Shown here in pieces: positions 48,517 to 57,068 of a stretch of DNA of 64,000 nucleotides (the stretch's first letter is position 1; every line of letters begins with the position of its first letter). A program made the position numbers and the translations under genes. Under the pieces are notes generated by a model. That model was not told where the DNA came from and made no database searches. It saw nothing but the letters and a program-made list of their open reading frames with translations. This DNA comes from an uncultured Phocaeicola sp. (GTDB lineage: Bacteria; Bacteroidota; Bacteroidia; Bacteroidales; Bacteroidaceae), in NCBI GenBank assembly GCA_944320845.1, contig CALUJA010000010.1:1-64000 (forward strand). The letters are read 5' to 3'.

Positions 48517-51117
48517 ATGAACAGAAAAATGAAAAGGCTCTTCGGGTTGGGCCTGCTACTATTCAGCATGCCGATTGCGGCACAGCAACTACCTTACCAG
48601 AACCCGTCACTCTCGCCGGAAGAACGTGCGGCAGATCTCCTTGGCCGGCTGACCCTGGAGGAGAAGGCCGCACTGATGCAGAACACTTCGCCGGCCATTC
48701 CGCGGCTGGGCATCAAGGCATACGACTGGTGGAACGAGGCACTTCACGGCGTGGCCCGCGCGGGACTCGCCACGGTCTATCCGCAGGCCATCGGCATGGC
48801 GGCCTCGTTTGACGACCGCCTGCTGCACGAGGTGTTCACCGCCGTATCCGACGAGGCACGGGCCAAATCCACCGAATTCAGCAAAAGCGGCGGACTGAAG
48901 CGCTATCAGGGGCTGACCTTCTGGACACCGAACGTAAACATATTCCGCGACCCGCGCTGGGGACGCGGACAGGAAACCTATGGGGAAGACCCTTACCTGA
49001 CAGGGCAGATGGGCATGGCTGTGGTGCGCGGACTGCAGGGGCCGGAAGACTCCCGCTATGACAAGCTGCACGCCTGCGCCAAGCACTTTGCCGTGCATTC
49101 GGGCCCGGAATGGAACCGGCACGAGTTCAACGCCGAAAACATCGCCCCGCGCGACCTGTGGGAAACCTACCTGCCGGCCTTCAAGGATTTGGTGCAGAAA
49201 GCGCATGTAAAGGAAGTGATGTGTGCCTACAACCGCTTCGAGGGAGAGGCCTGCTGCGGAAGCAACCGCCTGCTGATGCAGATTCTGAGGGATGAATGGG
49301 GATTCGACGGAATGGTGGTGTCTGACTGCTGGGCCATCAACGACCTGTGGATGAAGGGACACCATGAGACTCACCCCACCAAACAGCATGCCGTGGCGGG
49401 AGCCGTAATGAGCGGAACGGATGTGGAATGCGGTTCCGACTATGCCTCACTGCCCGAAGCCGTAAAGGCCGGACTCATCGACGAATCGCAGATAGACGTA
49501 TCGGTAAAGCGGCTGCTGAAGGCACGCTTCGAACTGGGCGAAATGGACAACCCCGCCCTGGTGAGCTGGACGAAAATCCCCTACAGCGTGGTCGACTGTG
49601 CCGTCCATCACCAGATGGCCCTGCAGATGGCGCGCGAAAGCATCGTCCTCTTGCAGAACAGGAACAACATCCTGCCGCTGAACACGGACGGAAAGATAGC
49701 GCTTGTGGGGCCGAACGCCAACGACTCGGTGATGCAGTGGGGCAACTACAACGGCTATCCGTCGCACACCGTCACACTGCTCGAAGCCCTGAAGGAGCGC
49801 ATTCCGGCCGACAGGCTCATCTACGAACCGGGATGCGACCGCACCTCCACCCTGTCGCTCGAAAGCGTGTTCAGCCAGTGCAAGGCCGACGGACAGACCG
49901 GATTCAAAGCCACTTACTGGAACAATACCGACATGTCGGGCACTCCGGCTGCCGTCACGCAGGTCACCACTCCCTTCCGCTTCATCACGACGGGCGGAAC
50001 GACCTTTGCATCGGGAGTGAACATCCAAGACTTCTCGGCCGTGTATGAAGCCGTATTCACCCCCGAAAAGAGCGAAGACATCGGCTTCCGCTTCCAGTCG
50101 CACGGCATGGTGCGGCTCTCCATCGACGGGAAAGAAGTGGCCAAGAGCCGGTTCATGAAAAACAACGACAAAATCTATACCCTGAAGGCCGAAAAGGGCA
50201 GGCCGTACAGCGTGAAGATAGAGTTCGTGTTCGCCAGCAAAGACCGCGCGGCATCCTTAGAGTTTGACATGGGACGCGATGTGCCGGTCAATCTGGACAA
50301 CGCAATCGAACGCGTGAAGGAGGCCGACATCGTAATCTTCGCCGGAGGCATCTCGCCCTCGCTTGAGGGAGAGGAAATGCGCGTGGAGATTCCCGGATTC
50401 AAGGGAGGCGACCGCACCGACATCGAACTGCCTGACATCCAGCGGCAGCTCATCAGCCGCCTGAAGAAGGCCGGCAAGCGCATCGTCTTCGTCAACTATT
50501 CGGGCTCTGCCATCGCCCTGGCTCCGGAAGCTGAAAACTGCGAGGCCATCGTCCAGGCATGGTATCCGGGACAGGCCGGAGGAACGGCCGTGGCCGAGGT
50601 GCTGACCGGCGAATACAATCCGGCAGGAAGACTCCCCGTCACTTTCTACAAGAGCCTGAAGCAGCTGCCCGACTTCCTCGACTACTCCATGAAGGGACGC
50701 ACCTACCGCTACATGACGGAAACTCCCCTCTTCTGCTTCGGACACGGACTGAGCTACACCACCTTCGGCTACGGCGACGCCACCCTGAGCGCAACGGCAC
50801 TGAAGGACGGGCAGACCGTGACGCTGACCGTGCCGGTAAGCAACACCGGAGCGCGCGACGGCGAGGAAGTGGTGCAGGTATACATCCGCCGGCCGGACGA
50901 CAAGGAAGGCCCCTCGCACACGCTGCGGGCATTCAAGCGGGTCTATATCCCGCAGGGAGAAACCAGGCAGGTGAAGCTCACCCTCACCCCCGAAAGCTTC
51001 GAGTGGTTTGACACGGCGACCAACACCATGCGTCCGCTGAAGGGCAGCTACGAAATCCTGTACGGAGGCACTTCGGACATGAAACAACTGAAACGAACCT
51101 CTATAAACCTTATGTAA
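48517..51117 (+). CDS. Glycoside hydrolase family 3 beta-glucosidase/beta-xylosidase with PA14 domain
   Basis: 866 residues with a Sec signal ending MPIAAQ. The GH3 N-terminal domain includes DWWNEALHGVARAG and NIFRDPRWGRGQETYGEDP. The nucleophile is D270 in MVVSDCWAIND. After the C-terminal sandwich start (ESIVLLQNRNNILPL) a PA14 insert spans about residues 455-590 (FKATYWNNTDMSG). A fibronectin III-like domain ends the protein (CFGHGLSYTTFGYGD; VSNTGARDGEEVVQVY). The WWNEALHG motif and the GH8 partner 2 bp downstream favour beta-xylosidase activity on xylo-oligosaccharides. Confidence 0.93.
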   Translation: MNRKMKRLFGLGLLLFSMPIAAQQLPYQNPSLSPEERAADLLGRLTLEEKAALMQNTSPAIPRLGIKAYDWWNEALHGVARAGLATVYPQAIGMAASFDDRLLHEVFTAVSDEARAKSTEFSKSGGLKRYQGLTFWTPNVNIFRDPRWGRGQETYGEDPYLTGQMGMAVVRGLQGPEDSRYDKLHACAKHFAVHSGPEWNRHEFNAENIAPRDLWETYLPAFKDLVQKAHVKEVMCAYNRFEGEACCGSNRLLMQILRDEWGFDGMVVSDCWAINDLWMKGHHETHPTKQHAVAGAVMSGTDVECGSDYASLPEAVKAGLIDESQIDVSVKRLLKARFELGEMDNPALVSWTKIPYSVVDCAVHHQMALQMARESIVLLQNRNNILPLNTDGKIALVGPNANDSVMQWGNYNGYPSHTVTLLEALKERIPADRLIYEPGCDRTSTLSLESVFSQCKADGQTGFKATYWNNTDMSGTPAAVTQVTTPFRFITTGGTTFASGVNIQDFSAVYEAVFTPEKSEDIGFRFQSHGMVRLSIDGKEVAKSRFMKNNDKIYTLKAEKGRPYSVKIEFVFASKDRAASLEFDMGRDVPVNLDNAIERVKEADIVIFAGGISPSLEGEEMRVEIPGFKGGDRTDIELPDIQRQLISRLKKAGKRIVFVNYSGSAIALAPEAENCEAIVQAWYPGQAGGTAVAEVLTGEYNPAGRLPVTFYKSLKQLPDFLDYSMKGRTYRYMTETPLFCFGHGLSYTTFGYGDATLSATALKDGQTVTLTVPVSNTGARDGEEVVQVYIRRPDDKEGPSHTLRAFKRVYIPQGETRQVKLTLTPESFEWFDTATNTMRPLKGSYEILYGGTSDMKQLKRTSINLM

Positions 51118-51119
51118 TC

Positions 51120-52373
51120 GTGAAAATCAAACAAATACTTGCCATTACACTGACAGCCCTCGCGGCATGCAGCACCCCGAAAACGGAGCAGCTCGGACAG
51201 CCGTGGACCGAAGGCGCGTTCGAGACACGCGCCTACCGCAACGTTTTCGCCGAAATGGGATACACGCAGGAAGAGATTGACGCCAAAGTGCAGTCGGTAT
51301 TCGACGAGACCTTTTCCGCCCAAAACAAGGTATATGTAGAACCCGACGACTCAACGGCCTACATCTGCGACATCATACACAACGACGTGCGCAGCGAGGG
51401 CATGTCATACGGCATGATGATTGCCGTGCAGTTTGACCGCAAAGACATGTTCGACCGGCTGTGGAGATGGTCGAAAAAATACATGCAGCATCAGGAAGAG
51501 CCCCGGAAGGGGTATTTCGCATGGTGCTGCAAGACAGACGGCAGCCAGATTGACCCCGGCTCGGCTTCAGACGGCGAGCTGTATTTCGTGACTTCGCTCA
51601 TCTTCGCCTCAAACCGGTGGGGAAACGGCACGGGCATCGACTATCTGGCCGAAGCGCAACACATACTGAACTGCTCGATGGAAAAGGACGGTACAGACGG
51701 AGTCATGCCGCTCATCAACAAAGAGCACAAGATGATAACCTTCGTGCCCGACAGGTTCGGCTACGGATTTACCGACCCGTCTTACCACATCCCTGCATTC
51801 TACGAAGTATGGGCACGGTGGGCCGACGACGGACGGACGGAGTTCTGGCAGGAATGCGCCGATGTAAGCCGACAGTTCCTGCACAAGGCCACCCATCCCG
51901 TCACGGGACTTACCCCCGACTACAGCCACTTCGACGGCAGCCTGATGAACCGGAACCGCAGAGGCATGATAGGCGACGCCTTCCGCTTCGACTCCTGGCG
52001 CGTGCCGATGAACATCGCGCTCGACTATTCATGGGCCTGCGCCGACCGGGAATGGCAGCAGGAGTACGGAAACCGCATCCAGGACTTCCTTTACAGCCAG
52101 GGCATCGACACCTTCGTCAACCAGTACAATGTCGACGGAACGCAGCTTGCCGACAGCCTGCAGATGGGAAAACCGTCTCATGCTCCAGGACTGGTGTCTA
52201 CCGCCGCAGCCGTCTCGCTGGTCTGCACACACGCCAAGAGCAGAGAGTTCGCGCAGCGGCTGTGGGACTACCGGCCCACTCCAGGCTTCAACTATTATTA
52301 CGACGGCCTGCTCCGCCTGTTCGCCTTCATGCACCTGAGCGGAAGATACCGGATTATTTTCCCGAACGAATGA
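51120..52373 (+). CDS. Glycoside hydrolase family 8, reducing-end xylose-releasing exo-oligoxylanase type
   Basis: 417 residues, GTG start 2 bp after the GH3 stop. A lipoprotein signal ends LTALAAC. The GH8 (alpha/alpha)6 barrel shows the general acid E93 in VRSEGMSYGMMIAVQ, then RKGYFAWCC, ASDGELYFVTSL and the GDAFRFDSWRVPMNIALDYSW stretch with the catalytic base region. The ordering resembles Rex enzymes that remove xylose from the reducing end of short xylo-oligosaccharides; chitosanase or endoglucanase activity is less likely given the GH3 neighbour. Confidence 0.9.
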   Translation: MKIKQILAITLTALAACSTPKTEQLGQPWTEGAFETRAYRNVFAEMGYTQEEIDAKVQSVFDETFSAQNKVYVEPDDSTAYICDIIHNDVRSEGMSYGMMIAVQFDRKDMFDRLWRWSKKYMQHQEEPRKGYFAWCCKTDGSQIDPGSASDGELYFVTSLIFASNRWGNGTGIDYLAEAQHILNCSMEKDGTDGVMPLINKEHKMITFVPDRFGYGFTDPSYHIPAFYEVWARWADDGRTEFWQECADVSRQFLHKATHPVTGLTPDYSHFDGSLMNRNRRGMIGDAFRFDSWRVPMNIALDYSWACADREWQQEYGNRIQDFLYSQGIDTFVNQYNVDGTQLADSLQMGKPSHAPGLVSTAAAVSLVCTHAKSREFAQRLWDYRPTPGFNYYYDGLLRLFAFMHLSGRYRIIFPNE

Positions 52374-52383
52374 CGGATATGCC

Positions 52384-52416
52384 TAAAAAAATGAGTCCGG
52401 ATTCGTCCGGACTCAT
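52384..52416 (-). terminator. Terminator overlapping the stop codon of the BF3164-type gene
   Basis: Perfect 11-bp stem atgagtccgga/tccggactcat with a TTCG-type loop. On the minus strand it is followed by a run of T. The stop codon of the minus-strand gene (52413-52415) lies inside the stem. On the plus strand it may also end the GH3-GH8 transcript. Confidence 0.88.
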
Positions 52417-53447
52417 TTCAATGAATAAACAAGAACAGGGGTTTCCTCTTTCGTGGTAAGCCCGTACAGCGTTTCCGCCTCTTCATCTACGGCGACAGAA
52501 ACCAGACGGTCGTTCACCGCATACCCCTTGACAAAGTTTCCTTCCCAGTCGAACACCTGGATGTAGCTCCGCTCTCTGGGCTCGCCTTCCCTCGTCCCCC
52601 AATACAGGGCATAAAGGAAAGACCGGGTGGGACACAGATGGATATAGGTCTGCAGCGTGTTGGCGGTCGGGATGACGCTGATGCCCGTTTCGTCTTTGCG
52701 TATCACGACATCGGCATCCTGCGAGAAATACTCCTTCAGCAGCGAAACCTCCGTGCCGTCCACCTTATAAAACGACAGCATGTCCGTCATGTATCCGGCA
52801 GCCACCACCACACTTCCCTCCGGGTTGGCGGCCATCTGGCACTGGGTCATCATGTCGAGCACGGAAGCGTCGGCGGTGCCCTTCAGGTTTCCGGGATAAA
52901 CGCCGAAGCGTATCTTCACGCCCTGCCCCGGCGCCCACAGATAAAACATCTTCCCGTCGTCCGTCATCCGGTTTCCCGCATAACGGTCGCCGCACGGCAC
53001 GACCAGATTGCCGGGCATCCCCACGCTGTCCCTGCACAAGGGAGACGCCAAAGTGCCGTTGAGCGCATCGGCCAGCCGGTAGGTATAGCAGATGCCTTTG
53101 GAACGCTCGAATATCTTTATGTTTTCCGGATTCTTGTCCTTATAGAGATACAGCGGCGGAAGAAACTCGCCGGGGCCCTCGCCAAAGCGGGTGTTGTGCC
53201 GGCTGGTGCCGCGCTGCAGGTCAATCCATGTGAATATGCATCCGTCGTAAAAGTCATATACGCCAAGCTGCCCGTCGAAATAGGCTATGCTTCCCGGATG
53301 CCCCAAGAACAGGCTGTCTCCGCCCAACGGCGTTCCGGCCATTTCCTGATAATTCTCCCACTCGTGAAGCGCATTGGTCTTGCCTTGCCTGCAGGCACTC
53401 AAGGCGACCGACAGCAGGGCAACCGTCAAAAAGATACTCTTTCTCAT
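52413..53447 (-). CDS. BF3164-type lipoprotein, TolB-like 6-bladed beta-propeller
   Basis: 344 residues with a lipoprotein signal ending ALSAC. Features of the group are SLFLGHPGSIAYFDGQLGVYDFYDG in the first blade, RFGEGPGEFLPPLYLY, and a final IQVFDWEGNFVKGYAVNDRLVSVAVDEEAETLYGLT. These lipoproteins are regularly encoded with NVEALA peptides, and one such gene, frameshifted, lies 23 bp upstream here. Function unknown; a surface-sensing or ligand-binding role has been supposed for such pairs. Confidence 0.85.
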   Translation of the reverse strand: MRKSIFLTVALLSVALSACRQGKTNALHEWENYQEMAGTPLGGDSLFLGHPGSIAYFDGQLGVYDFYDGCIFTWIDLQRGTSRHNTRFGEGPGEFLPPLYLYKDKNPENIKIFERSKGICYTYRLADALNGTLASPLCRDSVGMPGNLVVPCGDRYAGNRMTDDGKMFYLWAPGQGVKIRFGVYPGNLKGTADASVLDMMTQCQMAANPEGSVVVAAGYMTDMLSFYKVDGTEVSLLKEYFSQDADVVIRKDETGISVIPTANTLQTYIHLCPTRSFLYALYWGTREGEPRERSYIQVFDWEGNFVKGYAVNDRLVSVAVDEEAETLYGLTTKEETPVLVYSLK

Positions 53448-53470
53448 GGCATGAAAATACTTGCAACTAT

Positions 53471-53718
53471 TTAATTATAATTGTGATACAAGGTTATCGT
53501 CTGTAAATGCCCTGGCCAAATCAATGTACAACATTTTCTTCCCAAATAATAAGAGGCACATCCTTGACAGTTATTTACTATCTCACTATTATTAGCTAAT
53601 GCTTCCACATTCTCTAACACCAAATCTGACAATCTTATTTCTTGCTGAGAAGTATACACTTTAATACTAATTACTGAAGCAAATACTACCACCAAAACAG
53701 CTAAAAAATCTTTTTCAT
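53471..53718 (-). pseudogene. NVEALA-family small exported peptide, frameshifted in a homopolymer
   Basis: The mature part reads LVLENVEALANNSE and then a Cys-rich tail (NCQGCASYYLGRKCC), the signature of NVEALA proteins. The ATG at 53718 begins MKKIF, but a TAG follows at codon 6. One additional base in the run of six A on the plus strand (53703-53708) would join MKKIF to LAVLVVVFASVISIKV and give a normal signal peptide and an 82-residue protein. The possible start at 53695 would be TTG and lacks the basic N-terminus. This is a slipped homopolymer: phase variation, inactivation or sequencing error. It is the first gene of a unit with the BF3164-type lipoprotein. Confidence 0.75.
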
Positions 53719-53904
53719 TTTATCTAATATTTTATTAATTGAATCTATAAAAATATTAATCGCAACAAATTAACCATTTCAAAAAATCAGTCAAACAATC
53801 ATACTTCACTATTTCTATGTATACATTTATAGACAAAGTAAGCCAAGTCCAATTTTATTTTATAGAGTAGGCAAAAATAAAGTCGTATTTATTGTTGGAT
53901 GATG

Positions 53905-53937
53905 CAAAAATAACAAAAATTTTATTCCTGATACAAA
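53905..53937 (-). promoter_or_regulatory. Promoter of the NVEALA-BF3164 unit
   Basis: On the minus strand TTTG, 21-bp spacer, TATTTTTG (53905-53912). A second TATTTTTG lies at 53872-53879; both are in an exact 10-bp repeat gcaaaaataa, 33 bp apart, suggesting tandem promoters. The leader to the NVEALA ATG is about 150-190 nt and very AT-rich, unlike its neighbours; no gene is seen in it. Confidence 0.5.
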
Positions 53938-54003
53938 AATCCGATATTTTCCTATCCGTTTAACCAAGAATTATTTTATCCTAAAATCTTATCTTTATAT
54001 CAA

Positions 54004-54039
54004 AATGCGGGCACACCCCACAGAGAGGCTGCCCGCATT
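54004..54039 (-). terminator. Terminator of the uxuA operon
   Basis: 10-bp stem aatgcgggca/tgcccgcatt; the minus-strand side continues into ttgat. It lies 36 bp after the uxuA stop. Confidence 0.75.
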
Positions 54040-54074
54040 CTTCATTGAAATGTATATAAAAGATGCACTATTTG

Positions 54075-55259
54075 TCAGATGATGCCGCGCTTCAGCTCGT
54101 CGTCTACCGCAGCCATCATTCCCTCTACCTGGCCCAAGGCCAGCATGCGTCCATGGAACGAGTAGCCTGCATTGTAACCCTTGTCTTCATCACCCAGCAT
54201 CATGCGCCCGTGGTCGACACGCATCGGCAGTCCCGGATTCTCCTTCTCGAAGATGCGAATCAGGTCTATCAGATGCCCGCGCCCGGTGAGGTGGGTGCTC
54301 TCGATGAAGTTTCCGCCCGGCATGGCCTCGGTGCTGCGCAGATGCACGAAGTGCGTGCGCTTGGCAAACTTCCGTGCCAGTTCGCGCGTGTCGTTGTGTT
54401 CGCCCGCGCTCAACGAGCCAGCGCAGAAGGTCAGTCCGTTGTGCGGATTGTCCACCGCGCCGAGGAACCATGCGATGTCCTCCTCGTTGGTCACGATGCG
54501 CGGCAGTCCCAGTATCTGGAAAGGCGGGTCGTCCGGATGCACGCACATGTTCACGCCATACTCTTCGCAGGTCGGCATGACGGCCGCCAGGAAGTAGCGC
54601 ATGTTCTCGCGCAGCGTGTCGCGGTCGATGCCCTCATACAGGGCCAGCAGACGCTTGAAGATGGCCACCGGATTCTTGTCGCCCTCCTTGATGTTTCCGT
54701 TGACGAAGCCCTGGGTCTTCACGATGATGGAGTCAATCAGCTCATCCTTTTCAGCCTCGGTGATGACCTTGTCCAGCTCGGCCACCTTGCGCAGCTCCTC
54801 TTCGGTATAGTCTTTCTCAGCACCTTCGCGCTCCAGTATCTTCACATCAAAGTAGGCGAAGCGCACACGGTCGTAATACAGCGAGCTGGTGCCGTCCGCC
54901 CACGGATGCTGCAAGTCGGTACGCACCCAGTCGATGACCGGCATGAAGTTGTAGCACACCGTCTTCACGCCGCATTTCCCCAGATTGGCCAGACTCACCT
55001 TGTAGTTCTCTATCAGACGGTCGCGCTCCGGCCCGGCATACTTGATGGCCTCGCATACCGGCAGGCTCTCCACCACCGACCAGCGAAGCCCGTACGACTC
55101 GATGTACGACTTCAGGTCGTTGATGGCCTCTTCCGTCCATATCTCTCCGTTAGGCACATCGTGCAGGGCGGTCACGATGCCCTCCACTCCTATCTGACGC
55201 AGCATGGAAAGCGTAATCTTGTCCTTCTTTCCAAACCATCTCCATGTCTTTTCCATCAT
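54075..55259 (-). CDS. uxuA: Mannonate dehydratase
   Basis: 394 residues, the usual length. It removes water from D-mannonate to give 2-keto-3-deoxygluconate in glucuronate breakdown. Conserved segments include MMEKTWRWFGKKDKITL at the start, GIEGIVTALHDVP-like GVEGIVTALHDVPNGEIW, CVHPDDPPFQILGLPRIV with metal-binding residues, FCAGSLSAG, THFVHLRST and MRVDHGRMMLGDE. It follows the SDR gene by 21 bp; the pair converts fructuronate to KDG. Confidence 0.97.
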   Translation of the reverse strand: MMEKTWRWFGKKDKITLSMLRQIGVEGIVTALHDVPNGEIWTEEAINDLKSYIESYGLRWSVVESLPVCEAIKYAGPERDRLIENYKVSLANLGKCGVKTVCYNFMPVIDWVRTDLQHPWADGTSSLYYDRVRFAYFDVKILEREGAEKDYTEEELRKVAELDKVITEAEKDELIDSIIVKTQGFVNGNIKEGDKNPVAIFKRLLALYEGIDRDTLRENMRYFLAAVMPTCEEYGVNMCVHPDDPPFQILGLPRIVTNEEDIAWFLGAVDNPHNGLTFCAGSLSAGEHNDTRELARKFAKRTHFVHLRSTEAMPGGNFIESTHLTGRGHLIDLIRIFEKENPGLPMRVDHGRMMLGDEDKGYNAGYSFHGRMLALGQVEGMMAAVDDELKRGII

Positions 55260-55280
55260 AGGCTTTAAGCTTTAAGGTAA

Positions 55281-56096
55281 TCACACACCGCTGAAGGCGC
55301 TGAATCCGCCGTCGATGGGCAGCATCGCACCTGTCACAAACTTGGCAGCCTCGCTGCAGAGGAACTGTACCGAACCGTTCAGCTCGTTGATGTCGCCGAA
55401 GCGTCCGAACGGAGTCTTGGCCAACACCTTCTTGCTGCGTTCGGTCAGCGAGCCGTCCGGATTAATCAGCACGCGGCGGTTCTGGTCGCCGATAAAGAAT
55501 CCCGGAGCGATGGCGTTCACACGGATGCCGTCGCCATACTTCAAGGCCATTTCGCTGGCCAGCCACTTGGTGAAGTTTGCCACGGCAGTCTTGGCGGCCG
55601 AATATCCCGGCACACGGGTCAGCGCACTGTATGCAGCCATGGAAGATACGTTCACGATGCAGCCGCTCTTCTGCTGGGCCATTACCTTGCCGAACACCAT
55701 CGACGGATACACCGTGCCGTTCATGTTCAGGTTTGTCACCTTTTCCCAGCAAGCGATGTCCATGTCATAGAAGTTCTGGTCAGGCTCCAGCGTTGCGCCC
55801 GGCATGTTTCCGCCCGCAATGTTGAGCAGGATATCAATCTTTCCCCATTTGGCAACCACTTCGTCTGCCACCTTCTGCAGGCTGGCAATATCCAGCACAT
55901 TTCCCACGATGCCGATTACATCATCGCCATACTGCTTCAGTTCGGCCACACGCTTGTCCAACTGCTCCTGACGGATATCAATCGCAACCACCTTTGCACC
56001 TTGTTTCATAAAGTGCTGGGCAATGCTTCCGCCCAATACGCCTCCGGCTCCCGTAATGACAGCCACTTTTCCGGCAATGCTAAATAGTTCGTTCAT
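55281..56096 (-). CDS. SDR-family D-mannonate oxidoreductase (fructuronate reductase)
   Basis: 271 residues. The Rossmann NAD-binding motif is TGAGGVLGGSIAQHF, then NIAGG, and the catalytic Ser-Tyr-Lys set is in VNVSSMAAYSALTRVPGYSAAKTAVANF. The substrate loop and the C-terminal GGFSAFSGV follow. Bacteroidetes use an SDR enzyme in place of the long-chain UxuB, and the location upstream of uxuA supports reduction of fructuronate to mannonate. KduD-like activity is the alternative. Confidence 0.88.
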   Translation of the reverse strand: MNELFSIAGKVAVITGAGGVLGGSIAQHFMKQGAKVVAIDIRQEQLDKRVAELKQYGDDVIGIVGNVLDIASLQKVADEVVAKWGKIDILLNIAGGNMPGATLEPDQNFYDMDIACWEKVTNLNMNGTVYPSMVFGKVMAQQKSGCIVNVSSMAAYSALTRVPGYSAAKTAVANFTKWLASEMALKYGDGIRVNAIAPGFFIGDQNRRVLINPDGSLTERSKKVLAKTPFGRFGDINELNGSVQFLCSEAAKFVTGAMLPIDGGFSAFSGV

Positions 56097-56130
56097 AATT
56101 CCAATACTTTAATGGTTTTTGTCTTTGCCA

Positions 56131-56138
56131 CAAAATTA
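56131..56138 (-). promoter_or_regulatory. Putative -7 box of the uxu unit
   Basis: On the minus strand TAATTTTG, 35 bp before the SDR ATG. No clear -33 box. Confidence 0.4.
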
Positions 56139-56186
56139 CGCGGAAAATACAGACGATGTTACGCGGATATTTGCAAAAGATTTGCG

Positions 56187-56194
56187 TATTTTTG
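56187..56194 (+). promoter_or_regulatory. Putative -7 box immediately before the AraC ATG
   Basis: TATTTTTG ends 4 bp before the ATG, so a transcript from it would be nearly leaderless. tttgc occurs three times at about 10-bp steps (56170, 56181, 56191), a helical-phase pattern. Confidence 0.4.
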
Positions 56195-56198
56195 CAGT

Positions 56199-57068
56199 AT
56201 GAAGAAAATATTGAACGAACAGATAGCCATCACCGACGCCAACCCCATCCGCGCCCGCTTCTACCGGTATGCGCGGTTCACCTATCCGTGGCACTTCCAC
56301 AGCGAATACGAACTGATGTATGTGGAGCGCGGGCAGGGACAGTGCATGGTGGGCGACAGCATCATCGACTTCCGCGAGGGGGACGCCATCCTGTTCGGCT
56401 CCGAACTGCCGCACTGCATGCTGAGCGCACCGGAATACGGCACGGACGAAGCGCTGTATGTGAAGGGGGTCAACATCCAGTTTGAGAAGGACTTCATGCA
56501 GTATTCCTTCTCCCACTACATCCAGTTTACGCAGATACGCAACCTGCTGGAGGATTCCCGCCGCGGCATCCGCTTCTCGCTGAAACACGCCCCGCAAGTC
56601 ACCGACACGCTCAACCGCGTGCCGCAGGCAAAGGGTGTGGAGCAGGTGATTCTGATTCTTTCACTCCTGCAGGCACTGGCCCTGTCGCCCCAGAAACAGT
56701 ATGCCGCCTCGCCCAGCTACACGCTCAGCCCGTCGCTCCTGTCAGACAAGAAGATGGAACGCATCATCTCTTTCCTCAACAAGCACTATACGCAGGCAGT
56801 AAGCCTCGACGAGGTGGCTTCGTTCACCGCCATGAATCCGACCGCCTTCTGCCGCTACTTCAAGGAAAACACGGGAAAGACCTTCAAGCAATACATCCTC
56901 GAAATGCGGATAGGATACGCCTGCAAGCTGCTGGCCGCCGGCAAGCTGAACATCTCGCAAATCAGCACGGCGTGCGGGTTTGAGTCCATCGCGCCGTTCA
57001 ACCGCAGCTTCAAGAAGATAACGGGGCTTACCCCCACCCAATATAAAGAAAAAGTAAACACACTATGA
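56199..57068 (+). CDS. AraC-family transcriptional regulator, cupin type
   Basis: 289 residues. The N-terminal cupin has the sugar-binding pattern YPWHFHSEYELMYVERGQGQCMVGD and FGSELPHCM. The C-terminal double helix-turn-helix reads AVSLDEVASFTAMNPTAFCRYFKENTGKTFKQYI and ISQISTACGFESIAPFNRSFKKITGLTPTQYK. The start at 56199 fits the cupin opening; the frame is open further upstream. Its TGA overlaps the ATG of the kinase-RapZ gene (ATGA), so it is translationally coupled with that pathway. It is also divergent from the uxu genes and could control both. Confidence 0.9.
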   Translation: MKKILNEQIAITDANPIRARFYRYARFTYPWHFHSEYELMYVERGQGQCMVGDSIIDFREGDAILFGSELPHCMLSAPEYGTDEALYVKGVNIQFEKDFMQYSFSHYIQFTQIRNLLEDSRRGIRFSLKHAPQVTDTLNRVPQAKGVEQVILILSLLQALALSPQKQYAASPSYTLSPSLLSDKKMERIISFLNKHYTQAVSLDEVASFTAMNPTAFCRYFKENTGKTFKQYILEMRIGYACKLLAAGKLNISQISTACGFESIAPFNRSFKKITGLTPTQYKEKVNTL

